This document shows positions 24,723 to 35,862 of a stretch of DNA of 64,000 bases, piece by piece; position 1 is the stretch's first letter; every line of letters starts with the position of its first letter. The notes under the pieces were generated by a model. The model was given only the letters and a program-made list of their open reading frames with translations, was not told the DNA's origin and did no database searches. The stretch lies in assembly GCF_013522925.1 (NCBI RefSeq), contig NZ_JAAMQU010000002.1, positions 434,001 to 498,000 of the forward strand, read 5' to 3'. The stretch is from Pseudomonas japonica (GTDB lineage Bacteria > Pseudomonadota > Gammaproteobacteria > Pseudomonadales > Pseudomonadaceae). Position numbers and translations under genes: made by a program.

Positions 24723-25520
24723 ATGAATCTGAATGAACCCCGCGAGCTGGCCTCCCTGCTCGAAGCCTTTCTGCTCGCCTCTGGCAAGCCGCAAAGCCTG
24801 GACCGCCTTTACGAACTGTTTGAAGAGGCCGAGCGCCCGGGGCCCACGGTGTTTCGCAAGGCCCTGGACCTGTTGCGAAAGTCCTGTGACAACCGTGCCT
24901 TCGAATTGGTAGAGGTCGCCTCCGGCTACCGTTTGCAGATCCGCGAGCGTTATGCCCCCTGGGTAGGCCGATTGTGGGAAGAGCGGCCGCAGCGGTATTC
25001 CCGCGCGTTGCTCGAAACCTTGGCACTGATCGCCTACCGCCAGCCGATCACCCGGGGGGAAATCGAGGACGTTCGCGGCGTGGCCGTCAACAGTAACATC
25101 GTGAAAACGCTGTTGGAGCGAGAGTGGATTCGCGTGGTGGGCCACCGCGAGGTGCCTGGCCGGCCGGCGATGTTCGCCACCACCAAGGCGTTTCTGGACC
25201 ACTTCAACCTCAAGAACCTGGACGAACTGCCGCCGTTGGCCGACCTTCGCGAACTGGAGCCGCGGCCTTTGCTGGACGAGGAAGACCTGCCTGTGCCTGC
25301 GCACCTGCAGGCCATGGCCGATGCCAGCGCCGAGCCAGAGGATGCCGAAGCCGCGCCGCCGGCGGAAGAGACCAGCTTCCGCAGCCTGCTGCTGGAGCTG
25401 GACACCCTGGAGGCGGGCCTGAAAACCGACTTCGACGACCTGCGCGTGCCAGAGCCCGAGCTCGACCAGGAGCTGGCTTCCGAACCGTCCGACAGCAACG
25501 AGGAAGCTGAACCGCGCTGA
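24723..25520 (+). CDS. scpB: Segregation and condensation protein B
   Basis: Dimeric winged-helix subunit that binds the central part of ScpA. The 265-residue product has two winged-helix domains (LASLLEAFLLASGKPQSLDRL near the start, then ALLETLALIAYRQPITRGEIEDVRG). It ends in a long acidic tail of about 85 residues, rich in Glu, Pro and Ala, not found in short ScpB proteins. It is translated just after scpA and followed by rluB. Confidence 0.94.
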   Translation: MNLNEPRELASLLEAFLLASGKPQSLDRLYELFEEAERPGPTVFRKALDLLRKSCDNRAFELVEVASGYRLQIRERYAPWVGRLWEERPQRYSRALLETLALIAYRQPITRGEIEDVRGVAVNSNIVKTLLEREWIRVVGHREVPGRPAMFATTKAFLDHFNLKNLDELPPLADLRELEPRPLLDEEDLPVPAHLQAMADASAEPEDAEAAPPAEETSFRSLLLELDTLEAGLKTDFDDLRVPEPELDQELASEPSDSNEEAEPR

Positions 25521-25635
25521 CGCGCTGGTCGAATACTTCCCCCCAAACGGGTGCGCCGCGTCGGCTTTGGGCGTATGATGCGCGCCCTTTTCGGCGAAAG
25601 CCGCCGTGTCGTCAACCCACCGGGAGGTGCCAACC

Positions 25636-26766
25636 ATGAATGAACACGAACTCGACGAAGCCCAGGCTCCGTTGCCCCCAGCAGGTGAAAAACTCCAGAA
25701 GGTCCTTGCGCGTATCGGCGTAGGCTCGCGTCGTGACGTAGAGGCCTGGATCGGCGAAGGCCGCATCAAGGTCAACGGCAAGGTGGCCACCCTCGGCCAG
25801 CGCGTCGACCTGCACGACGCCATCAGTGTGGATGGCAAGCTGATCAAGCGCGAAGAGGCGTCCGAAACGGTCCGCCGCGTGATCATCTACAACAAGCCTG
25901 ACGGCGAGATCTGCACCCGCGACGACCCCGAAGGCCGCCCGACCGTATTCGATCGCCTGCCGCGCCCGCGCGAAGGTCGCTGGATCAACATCGGTCGCCT
26001 GGACATCAACACCACCGGCCTGCTGATGTTCACCACCGACGGTGAGCTGGCCAACCGCCTGATGCACCCGTCCTACGAGATGGACCGCGAATACGCGGTG
26101 CGTGTGCGCGGCGAAGTGGACGACGACATGATCGCCCGCCTCAAGGAAGGTGTGGTGCTCGAAGACGGCCCGGCCAAGTTCACTGACATCCAGCAAGCAC
26201 CTGGCGGCGAAGGCTTCAACCACTGGTACCACTGCGTGGTGATGGAAGGGCGTAACCGCGAAGTTCGCCGCTTGTGGGAGTCCCAGGGGCTGGTGGTCAG
26301 CCGCCTGAAGCGCGTGCGTTTCGGCCCGGTGTTCCTCAACTCGGACCTGCCCATGGGCCGCTGGCGCGAACTGGGCCAGCACGAGGTGGACATTCTGGCT
26401 GGCGAAGTGGGCCTCAAGCCCGTTGCCATGCCGGTGCAAACCGCCAAGGCGAAAGAAAAACTCGAGCGTATGCAGCGCAAGTCGGCTCGCCCGCTGGGCC
26501 GTAACGAGCGCGTGCGGCAAGTTCGCCCCGCGCTGGAAGGCAGCGAAGAGCGCGCCCCACGCAAGGGTCGCGACGAGCAGAAGCCACGCCCTGCCGCCAA
26601 CCGTGGCACCGTGGTGGCCGAGCGCCCGAGCGAAGTGCGCGGCGGCAATCGTCGCTCGCCGGACGGCAAGCCAGACGGCAAGCCTGCGGGTTCCCCGAGC
26701 GGGCGCCCGGGCGGCAAGCCAAGCGGCCGCTCCACCGGCGCACCCAAAGGTTCGCCAAAGCGTTAA
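25636..26766 (+). CDS. rluB: 23S rRNA pseudouridine synthase RluB
   Basis: Modifies U2605 of 23S rRNA (E. coli numbering). The 376-residue protein has an N-terminal S4 RNA-binding domain (EKLQKVLARIGVGSRRDVEAW), then the RsuA-type catalytic domain with the active Asp in GRLDINTTGLLMFTTDG and the motif MEGRNREVRRLWESQG. The last 100 residues are basic and low-complexity (Lys, Pro, Gly, Arg, Ser), probably an RNA-binding tail. ATG 25636 has GGGAGG upstream. A GC-rich hairpin at 26774-26795 follows. Confidence 0.94.
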   Translation: MNEHELDEAQAPLPPAGEKLQKVLARIGVGSRRDVEAWIGEGRIKVNGKVATLGQRVDLHDAISVDGKLIKREEASETVRRVIIYNKPDGEICTRDDPEGRPTVFDRLPRPREGRWINIGRLDINTTGLLMFTTDGELANRLMHPSYEMDREYAVRVRGEVDDDMIARLKEGVVLEDGPAKFTDIQQAPGGEGFNHWYHCVVMEGRNREVRRLWESQGLVVSRLKRVRFGPVFLNSDLPMGRWRELGQHEVDILAGEVGLKPVAMPVQTAKAKEKLERMQRKSARPLGRNERVRQVRPALEGSEERAPRKGRDEQKPRPAANRGTVVAERPSEVRGGNRRSPDGKPDGKPAGSPSGRPGGKPSGRSTGAPKGSPKR

Positions 26767-26773
26767 GCCCCTG

Positions 26774-26795
26774 CCGCCCGGGTAGCCCCGGGCGG
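26774..26795 (+). terminator. GC-rich hairpin after rluB
   Basis: CCGCCCGGG (26774-26782) pairs with CCCGGGCGG (26787-26795) around TAGC. Only a weak pyrimidine-rich run follows, so it may be an imperfect terminator or an mRNA end-protecting hairpin. Confidence 0.5.
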
Positions 26796-26882
26796 TTCGC
26801 TTTACCCCCGTTTCTCGTCATTCTTCCCCGCCGATCGTTGCCAGCGGGAAAGCGCAGTGCTGATTATTCAAGGTGACCGCTT

Positions 26883-28262
26883 TTGACCGCTTCCCACCCC
26901 TCCGATTCAGGCGCCCTCAAGCGTGGCCTGAAGAACCGCCATATCCAACTCATTGCCCTCGGTGGTGCCATCGGCACTGGCCTGTTCCTGGGATCCGCTG
27001 GTGTGCTGAAGTCTGCCGGCCCGTCGATGATCCTTGGCTACGCCCTGTGCGGGTTTATCGCATTCCTCATCATGCGTCAGCTCGGCGAGATGATCGTGGA
27101 AGAACCGGTAGCGGGTTCGTTCAGCCATTTCGCCCATCGCTACTGGGGCGGCTTCGCAGGCTTTCTATCCGGCTGGAACTGCTGGCTGCTGTACACCCTG
27201 GTGGGCATGTCCGAGCTCACAGCGGTGGGCAAGTACATCCAATACTGGTGGCCGGAGATCCCTACCTGGGCATCTGCGGCCGGCTTCTTCGCTCTGGTAA
27301 CGCTGGTCAACCTGGCGAACGTACGGGTGTTCGGCGAGGCCGAGTTTTGCTTTGCGATCATCAAGGTCGCGGCGGTGGTAGGCATGATCGGCCTGGGTAG
27401 CTGGTTGCTGGTTTCTGGCCATGGCGGGCCCCAGGCGAGCGTGGCAAACCTATGGGAGCACGGTGGGTTCTTCCCTAACGGCATACACGGCCTGGTGATG
27501 GCGCTGGCGCTGATCATGTTCTCGTTCGGTGGCCTGGAAATGCTCGGCTTCACTGCCGCGGAAGCAGACCGGCCACGGGAGGTCATCCCCAAGGCCATCA
27601 ACCAGGTGATCTGGCGCATCCTGATCTTCTACGTCGGTGCTTTGGTCGTGCTGTTGTCGTTGATTCCCTGGGACAGCCTGCTCGGTACCCTGGGCAGCGC
27701 CGGCGATGCCTATAGCGCCAGCCCCTTCGTGCAAGTGTTCGCCATGTTGGGCAGTGGCACGGCCGCTCATGTGCTCAACTTCGTGGTGCTTACCGCTGCG
27801 GTGTCGGTGTACAACAGCGGCGCCTATTGCAACGGGCGCATGCTGGTAGGCATGGCGGAGCAGGGCGATGCACCCGCAGTGCTGGCCCGGATCGACCGCC
27901 GCGGCGTACCCGTGCTGGCGATCCTGGCCTCGGCGGCAGTCACTGCGGTTACCGTGCTGCTGAACTACCTCATGCCCCACGATGCCCTGGAAGTACTGAT
28001 GGCGCTGGTGGTGGCCACGCTGGTAATCAACTGGGCGATGATCAGTTGGTCTCATCTGCGCTTCCGCCAGCACCTTGATCGCCAGGGCCAGCGGCCCCTG
28101 TTCAAGGCGGTGTGGTACCCGGCTGGCAATTACCTCTGCCTGGCCTTCGTGGTGCTGATTCTCGGCGTGATGTGGGCCATGGGCATGCACGTGCCGGTGA
28201 TGATGATCCCGGTATGGGTGCTGGTGTCGCTGGGGTTGTACCGGTTGAAATCGCGGCGCTGA
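26883..28262 (+). CDS. AroP-like amino acid permease (APC family)
   Basis: A 459-residue inner-membrane permease with 12 predicted helices, of the amino acid transporter family. The N-terminal block LKRGLKNRHIQLIALGGAIG, the helix-1 motif GTGLFLGS and EEPVAGSFSHFAHRYWG closely follow E. coli AroP and PheP, which import Phe, Tyr and Trp, so aromatic amino acids are the best guess. The start appears to be TTG at 26883, with AAGGTGA upstream at a suitable distance; no in-frame ATG precedes the conserved region. Substrate specificity is inferred from similarity only. Confidence 0.85.
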   Translation: MTASHPSDSGALKRGLKNRHIQLIALGGAIGTGLFLGSAGVLKSAGPSMILGYALCGFIAFLIMRQLGEMIVEEPVAGSFSHFAHRYWGGFAGFLSGWNCWLLYTLVGMSELTAVGKYIQYWWPEIPTWASAAGFFALVTLVNLANVRVFGEAEFCFAIIKVAAVVGMIGLGSWLLVSGHGGPQASVANLWEHGGFFPNGIHGLVMALALIMFSFGGLEMLGFTAAEADRPREVIPKAINQVIWRILIFYVGALVVLLSLIPWDSLLGTLGSAGDAYSASPFVQVFAMLGSGTAAHVLNFVVLTAAVSVYNSGAYCNGRMLVGMAEQGDAPAVLARIDRRGVPVLAILASAAVTAVTVLLNYLMPHDALEVLMALVVATLVINWAMISWSHLRFRQHLDRQGQRPLFKAVWYPAGNYLCLAFVVLILGVMWAMGMHVPVMMIPVWVLVSLGLYRLKSRR

Positions 28263-28376
28263 ATACCTTCCCCGGCACTATGTGGGGCCGGGGAGGAGCC
28301 CTGCGGGGAAACCCGGGAACAGGTACTCTGCGTCTGCGCTAGAATCCCTATCTTCGATCACTCACACGGCGCACTC

Positions 28377-29579
28377 ATGGCTTTTACACCGCACCCCCTG
28401 GCGGTCACGCTTCAGGTTGTTTCCATAGTAATGTTCACCTTTATCGGCTACCTGAACATCGGCATTCCGCTGGCTGTGTTGCCGGGCTTCGTGCATACCA
28501 CCCTGGGGTTCGGTGCGGTACTGGCCGGCCTGGTGATCAGTGTGCAGTACCTGGCCACCTTGCTCAGCCGGCCCTATGCCAGCCGCATCATCGATAACCG
28601 CGGCAGCAAGCAGGCGGTGATCTACGGGCTGTTCGGCTGTGGGCTCAGTGGTGTGTTCATGCTGCTGGCGGCGTGGTTGCAGGCGCTGCCGGGGCTCAGC
28701 CTGGCCTGCCTGTTCGTTGGCCGTATCGTGCTGGGGTCGGCCGAAAGCCTGGTGGGGTCCGGCGCTATCGGGTGGGGCATCGGCCGGGTGGGCGCTGCCC
28801 ACACCGCCAAGGTCATCTCCTGGAACGGCATTGCCAGTTACGGTGCGCTGGCCATCGGCGCGCCGGGCGGGGTGTGGCTGGTAGGGCAGCTGGGGCTATG
28901 GAGCATGGGCGTGGCGGTGCTGCTGTTGTCCGCCCTGGGCGTGGCCCTGGCGTCGCCGAAGTTGGCCGCGCCTATCGTCAGCGGCGAGCGCTTGCCGTTC
29001 ATTCATGTGCTGGGGCGGGTATTCCCGCATGGCTGCGGGCTGGCCTTGGGCGGCATTGGCTTCGGCACCATTGCCACCTTCATCACGCTGTATTACGCAT
29101 CCAATCAGTGGGGCAACGCCGCGCTGTGCCTCTCGTTGTTCGGCGCCTGTTTCATCTTCGCGCGGCTGTTGTTCGGGGGCATGATCAACCGCCTGGGCGG
29201 CTTCCGGGTGGCGATCGCTTGCCTGGGGGTAGAGTCGCTGGGCTTGCTGATGCTGTGGCTGGCACCCAGCATGGAGTGGGCGATGGCGGGGGCGGCGCTG
29301 AGCGGCTTCGGCTTCTCGCTGGTGTTCCCGGCGCTGGGCGTGGAAGCGGTCAACCTGGTACCCGCCTCAAGCCGTGGCGCTGCGGTAGGCGCCTATTCGC
29401 TGTTCGTCGACCTGTCCCTTGGCCTTACCGGCCCGGTGGCCGGTGCCGTGGCGTCAGGCTTCGGCTTCGCCTCGATTTTCCTCGTTGCGGCCATTGCCGC
29501 CGCAGCCGGCCTGCTGCTCAGCCTGCGGCTGTACAAGCAAAGCTTGAACGCGCCGCGGCATCCGGACGAGCCGTTGTAA
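28377..29579 (+). CDS. MFS transporter, YfcJ/YhhS family
   Basis: A 400-residue major facilitator superfamily transporter with 12 hydrophobic helices. The loop 2-3 signature appears as [18 protein letters not shown], and the family-specific [23 protein letters not shown] lies between helices 4 and 5. Members of this UPF0226 group (YfcJ, YhhS) are putative drug or arabinose efflux pumps; no substrate can be assigned here. It lies after the AroP-like gene on the same strand with a 114-base gap. No strong ribosome site is seen before the ATG at 28377. Confidence 0.85.
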   Translation: MAFTPHPLAVTLQVVSIVMFTFIGYLNIGIPLAVLPGFVHTTLGFGAVLAGLVISVQYLATLLSRPYASRIIDNRGSKQAVIYGLFGCGLSGVFMLLAAWLQALPGLSLACLFVGRIVLGSAESLVGSGAIGWGIGRVGAAHTAKVISWNGIASYGALAIGAPGGVWLVGQLGLWSMGVAVLLLSALGVALASPKLAAPIVSGERLPFIHVLGRVFPHGCGLALGGIGFGTIATFITLYYASNQWGNAALCLSLFGACFIFARLLFGGMINRLGGFRVAIACLGVESLGLLMLWLAPSMEWAMAGAALSGFGFSLVFPALGVEAVNLVPASSRGAAVGAYSLFVDLSLGLTGPVAGAVASGFGFASIFLVAAIAAAAGLLLSLRLYKQSLNAPRHPDEPL

Positions 29580-29604
29580 CATCCGTTCGGCAGCGCAGGT
29601 CGGC

Positions 29605-29706
29605 ATGAGCGCATTGGAGTTGGTTCTCACAGTCTTAGGGGCGTACTTGGTGCCGGACGACATTGATGCAGCCTTTCAAGGCGCGATCGAATTGATGTTC
29701 CAATAA
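29605..29706 (+). CDS. Possible 33-residue small protein
   Basis: ATG at 29605 opens a 33-codon frame ending at TAA 29706. The N-terminal half is hydrophobic (ALELVLTVLGAYLV) and the second half acidic and amphipathic. Only a weak AGGT precedes it. Codon use is less GC-rich than in the neighbours. It lies between the MFS gene and the DUF2790 gene. It could be a small membrane protein or chance. Confidence 0.25.
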   Translation: MSALELVLTVLGAYLVPDDIDAAFQGAIELMFQ

Positions 29707-29784
29707 CCAAGGCGCTCCTTTCCCCTATACAGCGGCCCCGCCCACGGTCATCGCAGCCCCAGGCGCGGCGCCTTGAGCGTCGCG

Positions 29785-30039
29785 TCAATCCACGCAGCCG
29801 CTGCCCATCACTTCATATTCGAGCAAGTGGCGTTGGCCCTTGCTGTCCTCGTACAGCATGTGCAGCGGCACCACCCGGCACACGTTGGGTATCGACTCCA
29901 TGGACACTACCCGGGCGATGTCCAGGGGCATGGAATAGCTATAGTGTTCTACAGGAAGTTCATCCGCCGCGGCGGGCAACGCCGCCACGATTGCCATGGG
30001 CAGGGCGCAGGCGGAGAGTGCGAACATCAAGCGTTTCAT
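29785..30039 (-). CDS. DUF2790-family secreted protein
   Basis: An 84-residue protein of the Pseudomonas-restricted DUF2790 family. A signal peptide (to about AAADE, residue 27) is followed by the domain HYSYSMPLDIARVVSM...CRVVPLHMLYEDSKGQRHLLEYEVMGSGC, with two Cys that could form a disulfide in the periplasm. Function is unknown; many pseudomonads have several copies. It is divergent from acs, as in P. putida. Confidence 0.82.
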   Translation of the reverse strand: MKRLMFALSACALPMAIVAALPAAADELPVEHYSYSMPLDIARVVSMESIPNVCRVVPLHMLYEDSKGQRHLLEYEVMGSGCVD

Positions 30040-30364
30040 TGCGGTTTACCTTTTTACGGTCGAACGTGCCCGCGCGACCGTTTTTCGGGGCGCGGGCTGG
30101 CGTTCAGGGAGCGTTTGGAAGCAGGCCTTCGTGGGGGCTGTTCAGTGCGTTGCCATTGCTGGCGGGGCGCATTCTAGGCGCGGCCTTGACGGCGGTAACA
30201 GGCTGGCTTTTGATAAACAGTATTATCGGAATACGTAACAATTGCGCTGCCTCAGGCAGTGCTGCACCGCGACTATTACTACCATCGTCGAATGGTTGCC
30301 TGGCCGTGGGTTCACGTACAACGCAACCATACAAGAACAATGATTGCCCCCGAGGAAAGTAAAG
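30040..30364. promoter_or_regulatory. Divergent promoter region of the DUF2790 gene and acs
   Basis: 325 bases without a convincing gene. The stretch 30185-30350 is AT-richer and precedes acs. GAGGAAAG just upstream of 30365 is the acs ribosome site. I could not place promoter boxes or a regulator site with confidence. Confidence 0.4.
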
Positions 30365-32320
<1,956 letters not shown>

Positions 32321-32347
32321 CCCCTCAGGATCCAAGGCCGTTTATCG

Positions 32348-32371
32348 AGCCCCGCTTCGGCGGGGCTTTTG
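32348..32371 (+). terminator. acs terminator
   Basis: AGCCCCGC (32348-32355) pairs with GCGGGGCT (32360-32367) around a TTCG loop, followed by UUUU. It is 28 bases past the acs stop codon. Confidence 0.85.
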
Positions 32372-32744
32372 CTGTGTGGAAACCCAAGCGGTGTTACCGG
32401 ATAATGCGCCCGCTGAAACCGTAAGGAACAGTTTACGGAGCGGTTGGCGGTCGCATGAACCGGGATCAACATCCCGATCGCTCTAGCATGCGGCCCCGTT
32501 GGAAAGGGCAGGAAACTTGCAGTAAGTTCTAGTTTGAACTCTCGCGCTTGATCAATACCGGGCCGCCTTGTCAATAGGCTGGCTGCCGGTATTCGTTCGT
32601 TCTGTAATATGTTGTCGCATTGCAGAAATTTCCCATCCCCGCACGCCGCTAGAATGCCCCCACTCGCTTCCGCTTTGGAGGCGCGATTGATCCTGGTAAC
32701 ACGCCTGCCCGGCTGTCGTGTGTTACCCCCGATGGAGTTCACCC
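32372..32744 (+). promoter_or_regulatory. aotJ upstream region with ArgR half-site
   Basis: About 370 bases without a gene. TGTCGC-N8-AA at 32613-32628 matches the half-site described for AraC-type ArgR of P. aeruginosa. Its sequence (TTGTCGCATTGC) recurs before aruC. A weaker half-site with the expected 21-base spacing may start at 32592. The rest holds no feature I recognise. Confidence 0.55.
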
Positions 32745-33521
32745 ATGAAGAAGCTTGCACTCTTTGGTGCCCTGGCGCTGTCCGTGTTGTCCTTCGCCGC
32801 CGCAGCGGAAGACAAGCCGATGAAGATTGGTATCGAAGCCGCTTACCCGCCCTTCGCCTCCAAAGCACCCGACGGCAGCATCGTTGGCTTCGACTACGAC
32901 ATCGGCAATGCCCTGTGCGCCGAGATGAAGGTCAAGTGTGTATGGGTGGAGCAAGAGTTCGACGGCCTGATCCCGGCGCTCAAAGTGCGCAAGATCGACG
33001 CCATCCTGTCGTCCATGTCCATCACCGAAGACCGCAAGAAATCCGTGGACTTCACTAACCGCTACTACCTCACCCCGGCTCGCCTGGTGATGAAGGAAGG
33101 CTTTGCGCTGGACGACTCCCTGAGCGCGCTCAAAGGCAAGAACATCGGCGTGCAGCGTGGCTCGATCCATGAACGCTTCGCCCGCGAAGTGCTGGCGCCC
33201 AAGGGCGTGGAAGTGAAACCCTACGGCTCGCAGAACGAAATCTACCTCGACCTGGCCGCTGGCCGCCTCGACGGTACCCTGGCCGACGCCACCTTGCTGC
33301 AGGACGGCTTCCTGAAGACCGATTCGGGCAAAGGCTTCGCCTTCGCCGGCCCGGCCTTCACTGACGTGAACTACTTCGGCGACGGTGTAGGCATTGCCGT
33401 GCGCAAGGGCGACAAGGCCAACCTGGACAAGCTGAACGCGGCGATCACGGCAATTCGCGCCAACGGCGAGTATAAAAAGATTCAGGACAAGTATTTCAAC
33501 TTCGATATCTACGGCCAATAA
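32745..33521 (+). CDS. aotJ: Arginine/ornithine-binding periplasmic protein AotJ
   Basis: Solute-binding protein of the arginine/ornithine ABC importer, family 3. The 258-residue precursor has a signal peptide ([21 protein letters not shown]) and the bilobed fold signature [17 protein letters not shown] followed by [11 protein letters not shown]. Ligand-site elements lie in [19 protein letters not shown] and [10 protein letters not shown]. The ATG at 32745 begins the signal peptide; the frame runs back to 32718. It is the first gene of aotJQMP-argR. A hairpin just after it probably keeps its level above that of the permeases. Confidence 0.93.
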   Translation: MKKLALFGALALSVLSFAAAAEDKPMKIGIEAAYPPFASKAPDGSIVGFDYDIGNALCAEMKVKCVWVEQEFDGLIPALKVRKIDAILSSMSITEDRKKSVDFTNRYYLTPARLVMKEGFALDDSLSALKGKNIGVQRGSIHERFAREVLAPKGVEVKPYGSQNEIYLDLAAGRLDGTLADATLLQDGFLKTDSGKGFAFAGPAFTDVNYFGDGVGIAVRKGDKANLDKLNAAITAIRANGEYKKIQDKYFNFDIYGQ

Positions 33522-33541
33522 CTCGGCTGTGTCCCCTCGCA

Positions 33542-33570
33542 GGGCCGTTCGCGGCCCCGCTCTCTTTTTA
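33542..33570 (+). terminator. Attenuating hairpin between aotJ and aotQ
   Basis: GGGCCG (33542-33547) pairs with CGGCCC (33552-33557) around TTCG. A pyrimidine-rich stretch with UUUUU follows after a short gap. Such partial terminators after binding-protein genes set unequal expression in ABC operons. Confidence 0.55.
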
Positions 33571-33620
33571 TTGCCCTAAGCGGTCGTTTACGCCCGCGCT
33601 CATTCTGAAGGCTTGCGAGC

Positions 33621-34310
33621 ATGTTGAAAGGCTACGGCGAGGTCATCCTCGAGGGGGTCGGCCTGACCCTGCAACTGGCGCTCTCGTCCATGGCGCTGGC
33701 CATCGTGCTGGGGCTGTTGGGTGCCGCGTTCCGCCTGTCGCCGGTGCGTGCGCTGGCCTGGCTGGGCGAACTGTATTCCACGGTGATCCGCGGTATTCCG
33801 GACCTGGTACTGATCCTGCTGATCTTCTACGGTGGCCAGGACCTGATCAATCGCCTGGGCCCCCTGGTGGGCTATGACGATTACATCGACCTCAATCCGT
33901 TGCTCACCGGGGTATTCACCCTGGGGTTCATCTTCGGCGCGTACCTGTCCGAAACCTTCCGCGGCGCCTTCATGGGCATCCCCAAGGGCCAGGCTGAAGC
34001 CGGCATGGCCTACGGCATGAGCAGCCTGCAGATTTTCTACCGGGTACTGGTGCCGCAAATGATCCGCCTGGCAATTCCAGGCTTCACCAACAATTGGCTG
34101 GTGTTGACCAAGGCGACCGCGCTCATTTCCGTGGTGGGCTTGCAAGACATGATGTTCAAGGCCAAGCAGGCGGCGGATGCCACCCGCGAGCCGTTTACCT
34201 TCTATCTGGCCGTGGCGGCGTTGTACCTGGTGATTACCAGTGTTTCGCTGCTGCTGCTCAAATGGCTGGAGCGGCGTTACTCGGTTGGTGTAAGGACGGC
34301 AGAACTATGA
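33621..34310 (+). CDS. aotQ: Arginine/ornithine ABC permease AotQ
   Basis: Inner-membrane permease subunit, 229 residues, with about five helices. The HisQ/HisM-type EAA loop, which contacts the ATPase AotP, is FMGIPKGQAEAGMAYGMSSL. The segment ALAWLGELYSTVIRGIPDLVL is the conserved amino-acid-permease block. It pairs with AotM as a heterodimer. Its stop overlaps the aotM start by four bases (ATGA), so the two are translationally coupled. Confidence 0.92.
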   Translation: MLKGYGEVILEGVGLTLQLALSSMALAIVLGLLGAAFRLSPVRALAWLGELYSTVIRGIPDLVLILLIFYGGQDLINRLGPLVGYDDYIDLNPLLTGVFTLGFIFGAYLSETFRGAFMGIPKGQAEAGMAYGMSSLQIFYRVLVPQMIRLAIPGFTNNWLVLTKATALISVVGLQDMMFKAKQAADATREPFTFYLAVAALYLVITSVSLLLLKWLERRYSVGVRTAEL

Positions 34311-35005
34311 TCTTCGACTACACGGTGATCCAGGCGAACCTCCCGCTGTACCTGGCGGGCATGCTGGAAACCCTCAAGCTGCTGGCGATCTCCTTGGTGC
34401 TCGGGCTGCTGGCCGCGCTGCCGCTGGGGCTCATGCGGGTGTCGCGACGGCCCTGGGTGAATGCCCTTGCCTGGACGTACACCTACGTGATCCGCGGTAC
34501 GCCCATGCTGGTGCAGCTGTTCTTGATCTACTACGGCCTGGCGCAGTTCGCCGCCGTGCGTGAAAGCATACTGTGGCCATGGTTATCCAATGCCACCTTC
34601 TGCGCCTGCCTGGCCTTTGCCATCAATACCAGCGCCTACACGGCCGAGATCATCGCCGGCAGCCTGCGCGCCACGCCTCATGGCGAGATCGAAGCGGCGC
34701 GGGCCATGGGCATGTCGCGGGCCTTGATGTACCGGCGCATTCTGCTGCCGTCGGCCATGCGCCGCGCGTTGCCGCAATACAGCAACGAAGTGATCATGAT
34801 GCTGCAGACCACCAGCCTGGCCTCCATCGTGACCCTGATGGACATCACCGGCGCGGCCCGCACGGTCACCGCGCAGTATTACCTGCCGTTCGAAGCGTAC
34901 ATTACCGCGGGCGCCATCTACCTGGCCCTTACCTTCATCCTCGTGCGGCTGTTCAAGCTGGCCGAGCGGCGCTGGCTGGGCTACCTGGCGCCACGCAAGG
35001 GCTGA
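34307..35005 (+). CDS. aotM: Arginine/ornithine ABC permease AotM
   Basis: Second permease subunit, 232 residues with about five membrane helices. It shows the [20 protein letters not shown] block and the EAA loop [21 protein letters not shown] chose the ATG at 34307, which overlaps the aotQ stop; the frame extends further upstream only through sequence that belongs to aotQ. In P. aeruginosa a gene aotO lies between aotM and aotP; here only 49 bases separate them. Confidence 0.92.
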   Translation: MIFDYTVIQANLPLYLAGMLETLKLLAISLVLGLLAALPLGLMRVSRRPWVNALAWTYTYVIRGTPMLVQLFLIYYGLAQFAAVRESILWPWLSNATFCACLAFAINTSAYTAEIIAGSLRATPHGEIEAARAMGMSRALMYRRILLPSAMRRALPQYSNEVIMMLQTTSLASIVTLMDITGAARTVTAQYYLPFEAYITAGAIYLALTFILVRLFKLAERRWLGYLAPRKG

Positions 35006-35054
35006 TCGCGTTCATGGGCGGCGCGCTGCCCACCCTTATTTCAGAGAACACAGC

Positions 35055-35819
35055 ATGAACAAACTCGAAGTACAGGACCTGCACAAGCGCTACGGCAGCC
35101 ATGAAGTGCTCAAGGGCGTAAGCCTGGCGGCCAAGGCAGGCGATGTGATCAGCATCATCGGGTCCAGTGGCTCGGGCAAAAGCACCTTCCTGCGGTGCAT
35201 CAACCTGCTGGAGCAACCTTGGTCCGGGCAGATCCTGCTCAACAACGAAGCCCTCAAGCTGGTGCCCAACAAAGGCGGCGGCCTCAAGGCCGGTGACCCG
35301 AAGCAGTTGCAGCGCATGCGCGCCAGGCTGGCAATGGTGTTCCAGCACTTCAACCTGTGGTCCCACATGACCGCATTGCAGAACGTGATGGAAGCACCGG
35401 TGCACGTGCTCGGGATGAGCAAGAAGGATGCCCAGGAAAAGGCAGAGCACTACTTGGCCAAAGTAGGGGTGACCCACCGCAAGGACGCCTACCCCGGCCA
35501 TATGTCCGGCGGCGAACAGCAGCGCGTGGCCATTGCCCGGGCATTGGCGATGGAGCCGGAAGTGATGCTGTTCGATGAGCCTACCTCCGCGCTGGACCCC
35601 GAGCTGGTGGGTGACGTGCTCAAGGTAATGCAATCGCTGGCGCAGGAAGGCCGCACCATGGTGGTGGTCACACACGAAATGGGCTTTGCCCGGGAAGTGT
35701 CCAACCAGGTGGTGTTCCTTCATCAAGGGCTGGTGGAGGAGCGGGGCAACCCCCGTGAGGTGCTGGCCAATCCGCAGTCGGATCGGCTGCGCCAGTTCCT
35801 CTCCGGTAGTCTTAAATGA
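35055..35819 (+). CDS. aotP: Arginine/ornithine ABC transporter ATPase AotP
   Basis: ATP-binding subunit of the importer, 254 residues. It has Walker [10 protein letters not shown], the Q-loop [16 protein letters not shown], the ABC signature [15 protein letters not shown], Walker [16 protein letters not shown] and the switch His in [10 protein letters not shown]. The HisP-like length and the loop [19 protein letters not shown] support polar amino acid uptake. It is followed after 43 bases by argR, and probably shares its message. Confidence 0.94.
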   Translation: MNKLEVQDLHKRYGSHEVLKGVSLAAKAGDVISIIGSSGSGKSTFLRCINLLEQPWSGQILLNNEALKLVPNKGGGLKAGDPKQLQRMRARLAMVFQHFNLWSHMTALQNVMEAPVHVLGMSKKDAQEKAEHYLAKVGVTHRKDAYPGHMSGGEQQRVAIARALAMEPEVMLFDEPTSALDPELVGDVLKVMQSLAQEGRTMVVVTHEMGFAREVSNQVVFLHQGLVEERGNPREVLANPQSDRLRQFLSGSLK

Positions 35820-35862
35820 GCGTATTTCGCGCCGCCCGGAACTTCACTGCGTGAGTGCTCAC

